Shown: positions 8,391 through 16,910 of the stretch, piece after piece
Position numbering within the stretch: position 1 is the stretch's first letter
How the letters are laid out: every line of letters starts with the position of its first letter
From: Paraburkholderia ferrariae NBRC 106233
GTDB lineage: Bacteria; Pseudomonadota; Gammaproteobacteria; Burkholderiales; Burkholderiaceae
Reading direction: 5' to 3'
Length of the DNA stretch: 63,618 bases
NCBI RefSeq assembly: GCF_000685035.1
Contig: NZ_BAYB01000043.1
Location: forward strand, 1-63,618
Position numbers and translations under genes: made by a program
Notes under the pieces: generated by a model
Databases searched by the model: none
Seen by the model: the letters and a program-made list of their open reading frames with translations, nothing else
Told to the model about the DNA's origin: nothing

Positions 8391-9662
8391 ATGATCGACA
8401 CTCTCCTCGTCAAAGGACCGCTTGGACCGCATCAAACCCACCACGGGAAGCGTCTGGCACAAATGTCACTCGGCCGCTTTTCCAGTGAAAAAAGTAAGCC
8501 GACCGTTACCTACGTCAATAGCCCTCTCACCGGTGCGCAAATGGAGGTACGGTACTGGGTTGAGCAGGCCGGTGGATTATGGATCGCGACGGCGTCGGTG
8601 AGGATTCCGCTGGCATCGGCGACCATCGGGCAGAACTATGCGCATGCGGGTCCCGCCGACATCGAGCTTGAAAAGCGGTGCGCAGGTCAGTTGGCAAAGA
8701 TTGCCCTGACCGCATGTGGCTTTTCTCAGGACGAGATCGACAACTTCATCAAACACACGAGTACCGACCTACTCGAGTTGACGTGGCACACGGAGACGAA
8801 GAGCCGCAACGCTCAGCGGAACCTGATGAAGCGCACCCGCGAGGCATTCGACAGTCTGCGCGCGCTTAGCAGCCGTCACGACGCCTTCGTGCGCGACGTG
8901 GATTTTCGCGAAAAAAACAATGCGTGCGGCCTGCTCGTTACGTTGAAGACCGGTGATGAGTTCCGTCAGTATCAGAAGTACGATCAGGTCGTGGCGAAAA
9001 TGAACAAGGGGAAGAGCAAGTATGCGGTTGCGCCGTCGATCCGGCCGCGTGCGAAAGAGCTTCTCGATGCAATTGACACTCACGACCGTAATGAAATCAT
9101 TCTCGGCGCCGATACGCTGGCAAAACTCGGCTTATCTCATCCGGCCACGTGGACCCCGGAATCGTTGCGCGGTGCTATTGACTGGTTCTGGTGTACGGTG
9201 GGACTCAACGTCGAGGGTTCATTTGATCCCGCTGCAATCGGAGATGCCGCGAGGCAGACGTTGACACGTTACGAGGCTGGGGAAGCTGTAGAGCAGTCGC
9301 TTTCTGCCGTGACGTTCACGCGGCACCGCCAAGAAATTCTTGCTGCCGGTGGCCCAGATATTGACCCTCGCGCCGCGGGCCTTGGTGACAAGCTGAAATC
9401 TGTGGGGCGGCAGCTTTCATACGACAAGCGCTGGCGGGTACCAAGCGAGTTTCGGGATCTCGTGCTGTGTGACGTCACCGCGCCAGCAATTATCGAGGAT
9501 CTGAAGCAGGGACTCGAATATGTATGGGAGGGCGTGGTGCCCGACATCTCCGATGCGCCGACTCGGGATGCGTGGCTCGCCCGCTGGAGTAAGTTCGTGC
9601 AAAGCGAGCGACTATGGGATCAGCAGTTCGGCATTCAGGCTCTCGTTCCACAAGGAGCGTGA
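8391..9662 (+). CDS. Probable phage/plasmid replication initiation protein (gene II/X-like)
   Basis: A 423-aa protein. The start MIDTLLVKGPL, the segment ASVRIPLASATIGQNYAH (compare the S-x-P…G-x-N pattern), a long central helix region and DEFRQYQKYDQVVAK followed by RNEIILGADTLAKLGL resemble filamentous-phage gpII / Phage_CRI rolling-circle initiators. I judge this from memory of the family pattern; I could not align it. If correct, the island may replicate as a circle after excision. It is co-directional with the AlpA-like gene. Base composition is well below that of the backbone. An unrelated hypothetical function cannot be excluded. Confidence 0.5.
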   Translation: MIDTLLVKGPLGPHQTHHGKRLAQMSLGRFSSEKSKPTVTYVNSPLTGAQMEVRYWVEQAGGLWIATASVRIPLASATIGQNYAHAGPADIELEKRCAGQLAKIALTACGFSQDEIDNFIKHTSTDLLELTWHTETKSRNAQRNLMKRTREAFDSLRALSSRHDAFVRDVDFREKNNACGLLVTLKTGDEFRQYQKYDQVVAKMNKGKSKYAVAPSIRPRAKELLDAIDTHDRNEIILGADTLAKLGLSHPATWTPESLRGAIDWFWCTVGLNVEGSFDPAAIGDAARQTLTRYEAGEAVEQSLSAVTFTRHRQEILAAGGPDIDPRAAGLGDKLKSVGRQLSYDKRWRVPSEFRDLVLCDVTAPAIIEDLKQGLEYVWEGVVPDISDAPTRDAWLARWSKFVQSERLWDQQFGIQALVPQGA

Positions 9663-9709
9663 CCGGTCAACGCACGGCGGATATTGCAGCATCCGGCCAA
9701 GTAAGTAAC

Positions 9710-10864
9710 ATGTCATTTATCTCTGACACAGCTCTCCGACCTATGGCGATCGTAGACCTCAAAAAACTGGAAGAGCTTGTCCGGGAAGGTCAAGTTCGGA
9801 TGATGACCATTGATACGAGCATCATTCGTCAACATCGCCTAGCGTTAGATCACGGATTACTGGGCCAGTTGGCCCAGTTTAAGAACTCGCGATTTACGTT
9901 GATCCTGTCCGAGATTGTCATTCGAGAAGTTCGCCAGCAAATCGCGCAGTCCATAGAAGCGGATCTGGTCGCATGGCCAAAGATCGCTCGCCGACTCCGG
10001 AGCTTACCCGGCGCGGCGGACGAGGCCACGGCATTAGATGATGCGTTAAGCGATGTGTCTCTAACCGAGATCGCGGAACTTCAGGTTGAACGATTTTTGC
10101 TGGAGACAGGCGCCAGCGTGGTCACTGCGGACCACGCTGAGATAGGTTCCATCCTTGATCTCTACTTCGAGGGTAAGGCACCTTTTGGCGCTGCGGATAA
10201 GCGCTATGAATTTCCCGACGCTATCGCGCTGTTGGGGATTAAGGCGTGGTGCGATGCTGCCAAAAGCGGCATCATTGTCGTTTCGAATGACGGGGATTGG
10301 AAGCGCTTCTGCGAGGAAGCCGGCGACGGCCGCCTGTTCGTGATCGATAGCCTCGCAACGGCGTTGCAGATTGTGAATGCAATGGCCGCCGACCGCGAGG
10401 CTCGAGTGCGGGAGCGACAGGAGCGCCTCCTGACCAAGCTACATGACGGGCAATTACATATTGAAGCGGAACATCAGTTGCAGCGTCTATTATTGGAACA
10501 AGCACAAGCGCTAGGAACCTCACCGTTGACCTGTCAGGCCGATATCGTACGCGTCGAGATCGGCGAGATCTCGTTTGCGAACGCTGGTCGAATTCGCGAC
10601 GACGACGCAGGTTTCGTTGTAATGGTCGACATGGACGCACACTGCACGTTTTGGGCAGATTTCCGTTTCTATAATTCCGATATGTCCCGCTCCTTGGGCG
10701 AAGGCGTATACGGGTTCGGCAAGCGTGTCGACGCGATCGCGCTGATTACCGCCGAAGGCGACACAGTATCCGTGGAGGTCTTGCTGAATAAGGAGAAGCT
10801 CGTCGTCGACTTCGGAGATGTTGAGCCGGACGAGCAAGGCATCAAATCACATTGCCCAAATTAA
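9710..10864 (+). CDS. PIN-domain nuclease-like protein (DUF4935 type)
   Basis: A 384-aa protein from the ATG at 9710; an ATG at 9743 is possible. The N-terminal half is a PIN fold with the acidic set D35 (MTIDTSII), E68 (LILSEIVIREV), D170 (EFPDAIALLGI) and N193-D194-G-D196 (VVSNDGDWKRF). This matches the DUF4935 group of PIN proteins, often found among phage-defence genes. The C-terminal 180 residues contain a coiled-coil-like stretch (about 215-265) and a beta-rich domain of unknown role. Probable RNase activity is inferred from the intact acidic residues. It lies 47 bp after the Rep-like gene; no cognate antitoxin is visible. Confidence 0.75.
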   Translation: MSFISDTALRPMAIVDLKKLEELVREGQVRMMTIDTSIIRQHRLALDHGLLGQLAQFKNSRFTLILSEIVIREVRQQIAQSIEADLVAWPKIARRLRSLPGAADEATALDDALSDVSLTEIAELQVERFLLETGASVVTADHAEIGSILDLYFEGKAPFGAADKRYEFPDAIALLGIKAWCDAAKSGIIVVSNDGDWKRFCEEAGDGRLFVIDSLATALQIVNAMAADREARVRERQERLLTKLHDGQLHIEAEHQLQRLLLEQAQALGTSPLTCQADIVRVEIGEISFANAGRIRDDDAGFVVMVDMDAHCTFWADFRFYNSDMSRSLGEGVYGFGKRVDAIALITAEGDTVSVEVLLNKEKLVVDFGDVEPDEQGIKSHCPN

Positions 10865-11176
10865 AACATTGCAGCGCATACGGGCTAATTCGTTCCTCGC
10901 TGTCACCGCTGTTGCATTTGGCTATCGCTCGTTTTTCGCATCATTGCGGCGCCGCTTTTGGCGCTTTGCAACAGTAAATGTCACTGATTTTCCTACTACC
11001 TTCTGCGTGGCTTACGAGTTTAGTCAAATGCAACGGCTACCGCGAGCCATACATGTCCGGCGGCAGCCGGCCAGCTACGGACGTTGGACCGATCCTCCCA
11101 TATCGATGACAATCAAACACTCGCAAGCCTGAGGTCCTGCCTCGAGCGTCACGGTTCCCACATCAGGAAAATGAAC
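10865..11176. other. Intergenic region with an inverted repeat
   Basis: 312 bp. CTGTTGCA (10909-10916) is inverted as TGCAACAG (10967-10974). No gene supported. It probably separates the PIN and AbiJ-like transcription units. Confidence 0.4.
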
Positions 11177-12115
11177 ATGCCCGTATATGATCTTTACTCG
11201 AAACGGAAAAAGCGAGCGCAAAGGGAGGTGGTAGACGTCTACCAGTACGACGACTTGCCCGACGCGCTGCGGGTACAGCTAGTTCATATTTTTGATGGTG
11301 CCCTTGGGAGCCTTGAGGAATATTACGATAGCTATAAAAATGTACAAGGTACTTATAAGCTGATCGTCGATATACTTTGCCGAGAACATGGATGGTTTTC
11401 CCTACCGGGCACTACTCGTGAGTCAGAAGCGCACTATTCGCAACTTAGGGCGTTTTTGCTCCGACATCAGAACATCGATCAGCTATTGGATGCTGTGGAA
11501 GTATCGTGCCGGGCGATTGATAGGCTCACACGCAAGTCCGGATATCGTGGCGAACACAACTACGATCAACTGGCTGACGAGGCGCTTGAGGAAGTCAATC
11601 TGCGATTTCGGGAGTGCGGCGTTGGCTACGCCTTAGAGAACGACGAGATCATACGAGTCGACTCGCAATTTCTTCATGCCGAGGTAGTCAAGCCCGTGAT
11701 CCAGTTGTTGAACGCACCGGGTTATGACGGAGTACAGGAAGAATATCTTGCTGCGCACGAGCATTTCCGACATGGGCGATCAAAGGAGGCGTTGATCGAT
11801 TGCCTCAAGGCATTTGAAAGCATGATGAAGGTAATCTGCGGTAAGCGGGGCTGGAGCGTTGGCGGGCGTGGTACTGCGGGTGATTTAATCAACGCGATCT
11901 TTGGCAACGAGCTAGTACCAGACTTTTGGCAAAGCCATTTCACGTCATTGCGCGCGACGCTGGAATCCGGCGTGCCGACTGCGCGAAACAAATTGGCTGG
12001 ACACGGCCAGGGTGCGGAACCCACTGAAGTTCCGACTGATTTGGTCGCCTACATGCTGCACATGACTGGAGCTGCGATTGTGCTGTTGTCTGAACGTGAT
12101 AAGGCGCTTGGATAG
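11177..12115 (+). CDS. AbiJ-like / STM4504-CBY_0614 family protein with C-terminal HEPN-like domain
   Basis: A 312-aa protein. The start MPVYDLYSKRKKRAQ followed by DVYQYDDLPDALRVQ is characteristic of the AbiJ N-terminal domain 4 family (recalled, not searched). The C-terminal part (about 190-312) is helical, with KEALIDCLKAFESMMKVI and the R-x5-H motif RNKLAGH (R270-H276), the RNase signature of HEPN domains. The expected role is abortive infection by RNA cleavage (inference). The ATG at 11177 has AGGA 8 nt upstream; an ATG two codons earlier has poorer spacing. It is convergent with the PD-(D/E)XK gene. Confidence 0.78.
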   Translation: MPVYDLYSKRKKRAQREVVDVYQYDDLPDALRVQLVHIFDGALGSLEEYYDSYKNVQGTYKLIVDILCREHGWFSLPGTTRESEAHYSQLRAFLLRHQNIDQLLDAVEVSCRAIDRLTRKSGYRGEHNYDQLADEALEEVNLRFRECGVGYALENDEIIRVDSQFLHAEVVKPVIQLLNAPGYDGVQEEYLAAHEHFRHGRSKEALIDCLKAFESMMKVICGKRGWSVGGRGTAGDLINAIFGNELVPDFWQSHFTSLRATLESGVPTARNKLAGHGQGAEPTEVPTDLVAYMLHMTGAAIVLLSERDKALG

Positions 12116-12278
12116 TTGGGTCGTATGTGCCGGTCTTTGTCGCGAGGGAAAATCACGAAGCAGGCGCAAGGAGTGCTGTGTCGGAAATCTCACGGCGCGC
12201 TTTCGAGTTCGTGGACATTCCAGTTTAGTTTCGACCACGTCAACAGCAAAATACTGCTTGCACCTGTAGAAGTCGTGG

Positions 12279-13730
12279 TTAGAGCTGGGCTGAGGATTCG
12301 TGTCCCTGACCAAAAATATCGATGAAGTCGTTATGCCACAGAGAGCTTTCCTCTTTACGAAAGCTATAGATCGAGCCCCCAGTCTCAAGTGCACCGTCGC
12401 TTTGCGGTGTGAGCGTGCTCCGACTGACAAACCCTATGCCCACCACGTGATCACGTGATTCTCCAGAAAGAAACTGACTGACACCAATACGCAACGCTGT
12501 CGGCTTCTGTGGATTGTTAAAATCATCCTCAGCTACACCCCGCAGCCGATCTGCCTCCATCCCATCAAAGCCAAGAATAAGAAGGCCGGGGCGTGTTTTG
12601 GTCAATTGCCGCTTCGCGGCATCGGCAGCCGTCTCGAACGCCGCTCCGAGTACGCTGTCGTCTTGAGCGCTCTGGGGTACGAATGCAATTGCACCGACGT
12701 TCGGTCGGCCAATAATCATAGCGTTTCGGTTTCGTGTACCCGTCACCTTCTCTATCACCGCCCTTACCTCAGGGGAGTTTGAAATCATCGGCATGTCTTT
12801 CAACAAGGCGATGTCGAAATCGGATACGCGCACGCTCGAACCATCGTCGAACACTTTGCTTTCGTTCGACAGCGCGTGGTCTCGCACGCGGTTAGCCAGC
12901 AGCTCCAGTTCTTGATGCGATTTTGGCAGACGATCAGGTACCGTGAGAATTACGGCAACACCAGCTTTAATGCTCTTGATGAGAGGTTCAAGCCTGCGCT
13001 TGACCAACTGCTGCAAAGCCAACAGTTCCTCCTGATGAAATTTGCGGCCTTTATCATCAGAGACCGATTTGCATTCGACTTCGAGCCCATTCGGACCAAG
13101 GTCCTCGATGAACAGGTCGTAGGTTGACCCCGCAATTGGAGAGTCGGCCGCTTGGAACTCGGGCCACAAGACGTGATTTCCGCGGCGGACGAAATGTGTT
13201 GCCGTGGCAATTTCGAGGAGCAAACCCCGCATGTCGTCGGGATTTTTAAGCGCACCTCGAATTCTTCCAGCGAACGCGGTACGGTATTTTGCAGGCAAGC
13301 TTTCTAAGATGGACAGCGTTTGACCGGCGAAACCACATGCGTGATGAAGCCGCGCAAGTTCGGCTGCGGGCAACTTGCCGTACCTAGTCAAAAGCTCACT
13401 GCACTTGGCGAGTTGAAAGGCGACCCTATACTCGCCCTCGTAATACTCGCGAAGAAATGGATTAGCCTGCGAGTGTTGCTTTTTATTGCGGACGACCTTG
13501 TTCCAACTGGCCTCCCCCACGGCGTCCGAAAACCCTCGGAAGATCCTGGGCATTTCTTCGATTCGAACTTGAAACTCGAGCATATCGGGGGCCGGAATCG
13601 GTGTGTGCAAGGCTAACAGTCTAGCGAATCGCTGCTTTCCCGCGATAAGTGGTGAGGCTTCAACGGATTTCGACGCCGTATATAGCGTCAAGGAGCTTGG
13701 CCGGCGGCCAAAATGATTAGCGCCGCGCAA
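12279..13730 (-). CDS. Uncharacterised PD-(D/E)XK nuclease-like protein
   Basis: 483 aa from a TTG at 13730; an ATG at 13583 would give 434 aa, and neither has a clear Shine-Dalgarno sequence. In the centre a nuclease core is visible: helix LLLEIATATHFV (E173), then STYDLFIED (D205), LGPNGLEVECKSVS (E219-x-K221) and a following helix. This is the E…D…ExK layout of PD-(D/E)XK enzymes. The N-terminal third is helical; the C-terminal third (about 320-450) is a separate region of unknown fold. I recognise no named family. Neighbours on both sides are likely defence genes, so a defence nuclease is a fair inference. Confidence 0.7.
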   Translation of the reverse strand: MRGANHFGRRPSSLTLYTASKSVEASPLIAGKQRFARLLALHTPIPAPDMLEFQVRIEEMPRIFRGFSDAVGEASWNKVVRNKKQHSQANPFLREYYEGEYRVAFQLAKCSELLTRYGKLPAAELARLHHACGFAGQTLSILESLPAKYRTAFAGRIRGALKNPDDMRGLLLEIATATHFVRRGNHVLWPEFQAADSPIAGSTYDLFIEDLGPNGLEVECKSVSDDKGRKFHQEELLALQQLVKRRLEPLIKSIKAGVAVILTVPDRLPKSHQELELLANRVRDHALSNESKVFDDGSSVRVSDFDIALLKDMPMISNSPEVRAVIEKVTGTRNRNAMIIGRPNVGAIAFVPQSAQDDSVLGAAFETAADAAKRQLTKTRPGLLILGFDGMEADRLRGVAEDDFNNPQKPTALRIGVSQFLSGESRDHVVGIGFVSRSTLTPQSDGALETGGSIYSFRKEESSLWHNDFIDIFGQGHESSAQL

Positions 13731-14232
13731 CGCCGGCCTGCCATCAAACGATGATCGGGCAGAATTGCTGTGATCAAGATTTCCTGATCCCCCAGTCTAC
13801 TACCACTCGCCGCGCAAGACTCGCTCAGACGCGGCGCGGCCACCCTCGGTTATTTGTCACTGACCACCTTGAACGGCCGTTTTCGGCAAGATCGAAGGTC
13901 CCTTCAGGGTCGTGTTATGCCATTTGCATCGCACACTTACCCGAGACGATCGTTGCGCTCGGTCGTCGGTCGCTAGCCGGCCAGCAACGAACCTCCGGCC
14001 GATGCGTTGCTCGATCACTCGAACCGGTGTTCCACCGCGCAGACGGCCGTTCAATCCACCCACGTCGTGTCGCGTGTTCGCATCCGGCTTCCCGCTGAGA
14101 TCGCTCCAACAAAACCACGGCGATCTCACTGAATTCGCCATAATTCCAAAGCTTCATCGTTTACCTACTTATTGCCGGCTTCTCAGAGAACTCTTGTTAA
14201 TATTAGTCCACCATAAAACGAGGAGGGAGATC
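13731..14232. other. Divergent intergenic region between nuclease-like and TIR-like genes
   Basis: 502 bp without a convincing gene. A perfect 9-bp inverted repeat TGAGATCGC / GCGATCTCA (14096-14104, 14120-14128) lies about 105 bp before the TIR gene, and AT-rich DNA follows (14140-14215). It probably holds both promoters. Confidence 0.5.
14096..14128. repeat. Inverted repeat upstream of the TIR-like gene
   Basis: Perfect 9-bp arms with a 15-nt spacer. It could be an operator or a hairpin in the leader. Confidence 0.45.
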
Positions 14233-15423
14233 GTGCCAACAGCGATCAAGAAAGTGACTGCAAAGAAGTCGGCGGCAAAGAAATCGGTCCCTGGAGCCGC
14301 AAAGGCTTCTGAAAAAACGCGTTCATACATGTCGCAGGAAGACATTCCGGCGTTCAGCATCGATGAGGCGCTTGTCGTTGCCGAGGTCATCTTCGCCGAA
14401 TACGGCGGTGGCCCCTCCACTCCCCTTGACGTTGCTGCTGGTCTCGAAATGCAGACCACGAACACCAAGTTCCGCATGCTTTGCGGTGCCTCAATTGCGT
14501 ATGGCCTAACAACAGGCGGCTACAACGCCGCCTCCGTGTCCGTCACAGACCTGGCACGCCGCATCTGCAAACCCACGGAAGAGGGCGATGACCTGGTCGC
14601 CAAGCGCGAAGCTGTTTTGAAGCCACGAATTATTCGCGAGTTCCTGTCGAAGTATTCCGGCTCACAGTTGCCGCGCGACAAGATCGCCGAGCATGTCCTT
14701 GAACAAATGAAAGTGCCTGAAGACCGCACCAAGCAAGTCCTCGACATGATCATGGCGACCGCTGACAGTGTGGGTTTCATTCGCACGATTAAGGACAGGA
14801 AGTACGCGGACCTGGTGGGCATTCGTCCCCCTGGCTTAGACGAAGCACCAGCAGCAGATGAAGAAACTCCTGCTACCACCCCCGCCGCTCGCGCTGCGAC
14901 TATCCCAGAACCAATTTCTGGCGAAACCGCCATCGCTGTTCCCGGCCCGCAGGCATCTTCGGCCGCAACGGACGGTCGGATGCGTAAGGTGTTCATCACG
15001 CACGGTAAGAACACCACCTTCATTGACCCGATCAAAGAGCTTCTGGCGTTTGGTGAACTGATCCCTGTTGTGTCTGTCGAGAAGCAGTCCGTTGCTCAAC
15101 CCGTTCCAGACAAGGTAATGAACGACATGCGCGGCTGTGCTGCTGCAATCATTCATGTAGACGGTGAACAGAAGCTTATGGACCCAGCCGGTGGCGAAGT
15201 CACGACGGTCAACTCAAATGTGCTGATCGAGATCGGCGCTGCCATGGCGCTGTATGGTCGTCGCTTCATCTTGCTGGTAAAGGACGGAGTCAAACTGCCA
15301 AGCAACCTTCAGGGCCTTTATGAAGTGCGCTACCAAGGCGATGCGCTCGATGGCGGGACAACCATCAAGCTCATGAAGGCGATCAACGAGATGAAGAACA
15401 CGCCGATGCCCACGGCGGAGTAG
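14233..15423 (+). CDS. Winged-helix / TIR-like nucleotide-binding protein (CAP12-PCTIR type)
   Basis: A 396-aa protein starting at a GTG (14233) preceded by an excellent AGGAGGGAG (14221-14229). Residues 1-30 are Lys/Ala-rich. About 40-200 is a helical region that looks like a winged-helix DNA-binding or sensor domain. After a Pro/Ala linker (200-248) comes a TIR-like domain (251-390): VFITHGKNTTFIDPIKELL, then VNSNVLIEIGAAMALYGRR with conserved E333. This matches the predicted nucleotide-binding TIR family (PF10137), used as an NAD-depleting effector in Pycsar-like defence. No cyclase gene lies beside it, so it probably senses infection itself (inference). Confidence 0.82.
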   Translation: MPTAIKKVTAKKSAAKKSVPGAAKASEKTRSYMSQEDIPAFSIDEALVVAEVIFAEYGGGPSTPLDVAAGLEMQTTNTKFRMLCGASIAYGLTTGGYNAASVSVTDLARRICKPTEEGDDLVAKREAVLKPRIIREFLSKYSGSQLPRDKIAEHVLEQMKVPEDRTKQVLDMIMATADSVGFIRTIKDRKYADLVGIRPPGLDEAPAADEETPATTPAARAATIPEPISGETAIAVPGPQASSAATDGRMRKVFITHGKNTTFIDPIKELLAFGELIPVVSVEKQSVAQPVPDKVMNDMRGCAAAIIHVDGEQKLMDPAGGEVTTVNSNVLIEIGAAMALYGRRFILLVKDGVKLPSNLQGLYEVRYQGDALDGGTTIKLMKAINEMKNTPMPTAE

Positions 15424-15431
15424 TTAGGTCG

Positions 15432-15502
15432 CGTTCGGATTATCGTACTGTTGTTGGGTTGCTTGAGTTCAGGGAACTACGCTACCAACATGAATCCGAA
15501 CG
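15432..15502. repeat. Nested inverted repeats downstream of the TIR-like gene
   Basis: CGTTCGGATT (15432-15441) pairs with AATCCGAACG (15493-15502). Inside are TGTTGG/CCAACA and AGTTC/GAACT. This may be a transcript 3' structure or a res-type site for the nearby serine recombinase. The rest of 15424-15660 holds no gene. Confidence 0.45.
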
Positions 15503-15660
15503 TGCATTGTTGCGCTGGTGCCGCAAGTAGTGGCCGTCGTCCTTGTGCTGGTCCAATGTCGGCAATGGCCAAGATCAGTCCGTAGAGAGACGCACTATGT
15601 CCGTTCCGCTCTGCTACCTGTCGTAGTAACCGCGACGGCACGACCGGCCGCAATGGGTCG

Positions 15661-16236
15661 TTATCTTCCTGTGACCGAGCAATAACGGTGAACTGTCACC
15701 CGGTTAATACCGAAATCGCGTGCTAACTGGCTACGGTTTTCGCCAGCATCAAAACGGAGCTTTAGGGCGGCTCGTTCTTCTGCGGTGAGTTTGGGCTTAC
15801 GTCCCTGATACTTTCCGCCCTCCATGCGCGCGCGGGCGATCCCTTCCTGCTGACGAGATTTGCGGATGCCGTATTCGAACTCGGCAAACGCAGCGAACAT
15901 GGTCAGCGCCAGCTTGCCCGCTGGCGTGCCAGTATCAAACTGCTGCTGAAGGATCGCAAGCCGCACGCCACGCTCGTGCAGCGCATTAATTGTCGAAAGC
16001 ACGTCAACGGTGCTGCGGCCGAGCCGGTCGAGCGCGTAGACCACGAGGGTATCGCCGTCCCGCAGATATTGCGCACATGCTGCCCAGCCGCTACGGCTAT
16101 CGGCAGTAGTCGTACCGCTCGTCGCCTCGTCCGCAAACTCCTTTTCAATCATGTAGCCAGCGGCGGCAATGGCCTGCCGCTGATTTTCAACCGTCTGCGC
16201 GGCCGTAGACACTCTCAAATAGGCAATGACGTTCAT
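15661..16236 (-). CDS. Serine recombinase (resolvase/invertase family)
   Basis: A 191-aa small serine recombinase. It starts MNVIAYLRVSTAAQTVENQ with the catalytic Ser of the YLRVST motif at position 10, then LVVYALDRLGRSTVDVLSTI, FDTGTPAGKLALTMFAAFAEFE, RKSRQQEGI and a C-terminal HTH (RSQLARDFGINRVTVHRY). It cuts and rejoins at paired res-like sites, resolving dimers or inverting segments. The ATG at 16236 overlaps the stop of the upstream gene (ATGA) and is preceded by GGGGAGAGGG. It is last in a coupled operon of ICE-type genes. Confidence 0.92.
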   Translation of the reverse strand: MNVIAYLRVSTAAQTVENQRQAIAAAGYMIEKEFADEATSGTTTADSRSGWAACAQYLRDGDTLVVYALDRLGRSTVDVLSTINALHERGVRLAILQQQFDTGTPAGKLALTMFAAFAEFEYGIRKSRQQEGIARARMEGGKYQGRKPKLTAEERAALKLRFDAGENRSQLARDFGINRVTVHRYCSVTGR

Positions 16237-16910
16237 ACGCCCTCTCCCCGCGAGATAGTTTCCGAAGTGTTCACAAAAAGCGGGAAACGGATATACCCTT
16301 CCCGGCTCAGGGCATGTCTTCCGGGATATAGTGCGGTCGCCATGAATCCGGTACGTTCGTTTTGATTGGCGATAAGCGCGGCCGCCGCCAAGAGAGCCCC
16401 TGCAAACCATCGCTGGAAGCATTCGAAGACCTCTGTTCGCCATAGCGCGAGCCGGTTGGGATAGACGACGGCGTACTCCGGCATAACCAGATCGCACACG
16501 TAGCCGCCCGATCGCCGGCGTGGTGCCGAGTCGAATTCGACGAGCCAGTCCTGATACTGGCCGACCAAGACAGAAACACCGATGCTCGTGCCGGAAACGG
16601 AGAACGACAGCACCGGGTTGAGGTTACCGAAACGCGCTTCCATGCTGGCCCGGGTGCTACGTACTATCGTGATCGCGCCGAGCATTCCAGCGCGCGTGTT
16701 CGCCCACGCAAGGAAAGCGCGGCGGCACTGAACAAACGTCACCTGCTCGCGACGTGCTTCGGAAGCGTTGCCATCGAAGCGGGTACGTTTGGCGTGCTTG
16801 CGCAGGCTGCGTGCCGATGACTTCGTATGGCTGACTCGCTTTGCCCGGTATCGACGCGCCATCAACCGGTCAAGAACCCGAACTGTCCGGGAATGCGTTA
16901 TGGGCCTCAT
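16233..16910 (-). CDS. Hypothetical protein of an ICE-type operon (a)
   Basis: A 225-aa protein of unknown function. The N-terminus is strongly basic (RVLDRLMARRYRAKR…RSLRKHAKR). The middle has GTSIGVSVLVGQYQDWLVEF and the C-terminal half is hydrophobic and aromatic. Start and stop both overlap the neighbours by ATGA (start at 16910 with the stop at 16907-16909 of the preceding gene; own stop with the recombinase start). That supports the reading frame and translational coupling. No recognised domain. Similar unnamed genes occur with recombinases in integrative elements (recalled). Confidence 0.7.
   Translation of the reverse strand: MRPITHSRTVRVLDRLMARRYRAKRVSHTKSSARSLRKHAKRTRFDGNASEARREQVTFVQCRRAFLAWANTRAGMLGAITIVRSTRASMEARFGNLNPVLSFSVSGTSIGVSVLVGQYQDWLVEFDSAPRRRSGGYVCDLVMPEYAVVYPNRLALWRTEVFECFQRWFAGALLAAAALIANQNERTGFMATALYPGRHALSREGYIRFPLFVNTSETISRGEGV

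Noticed and set aside
14233..15423. Complete Pycsar or CBASS operon
   Set aside because: No cyclase or CD-NTase gene is next to the TIR-like gene.
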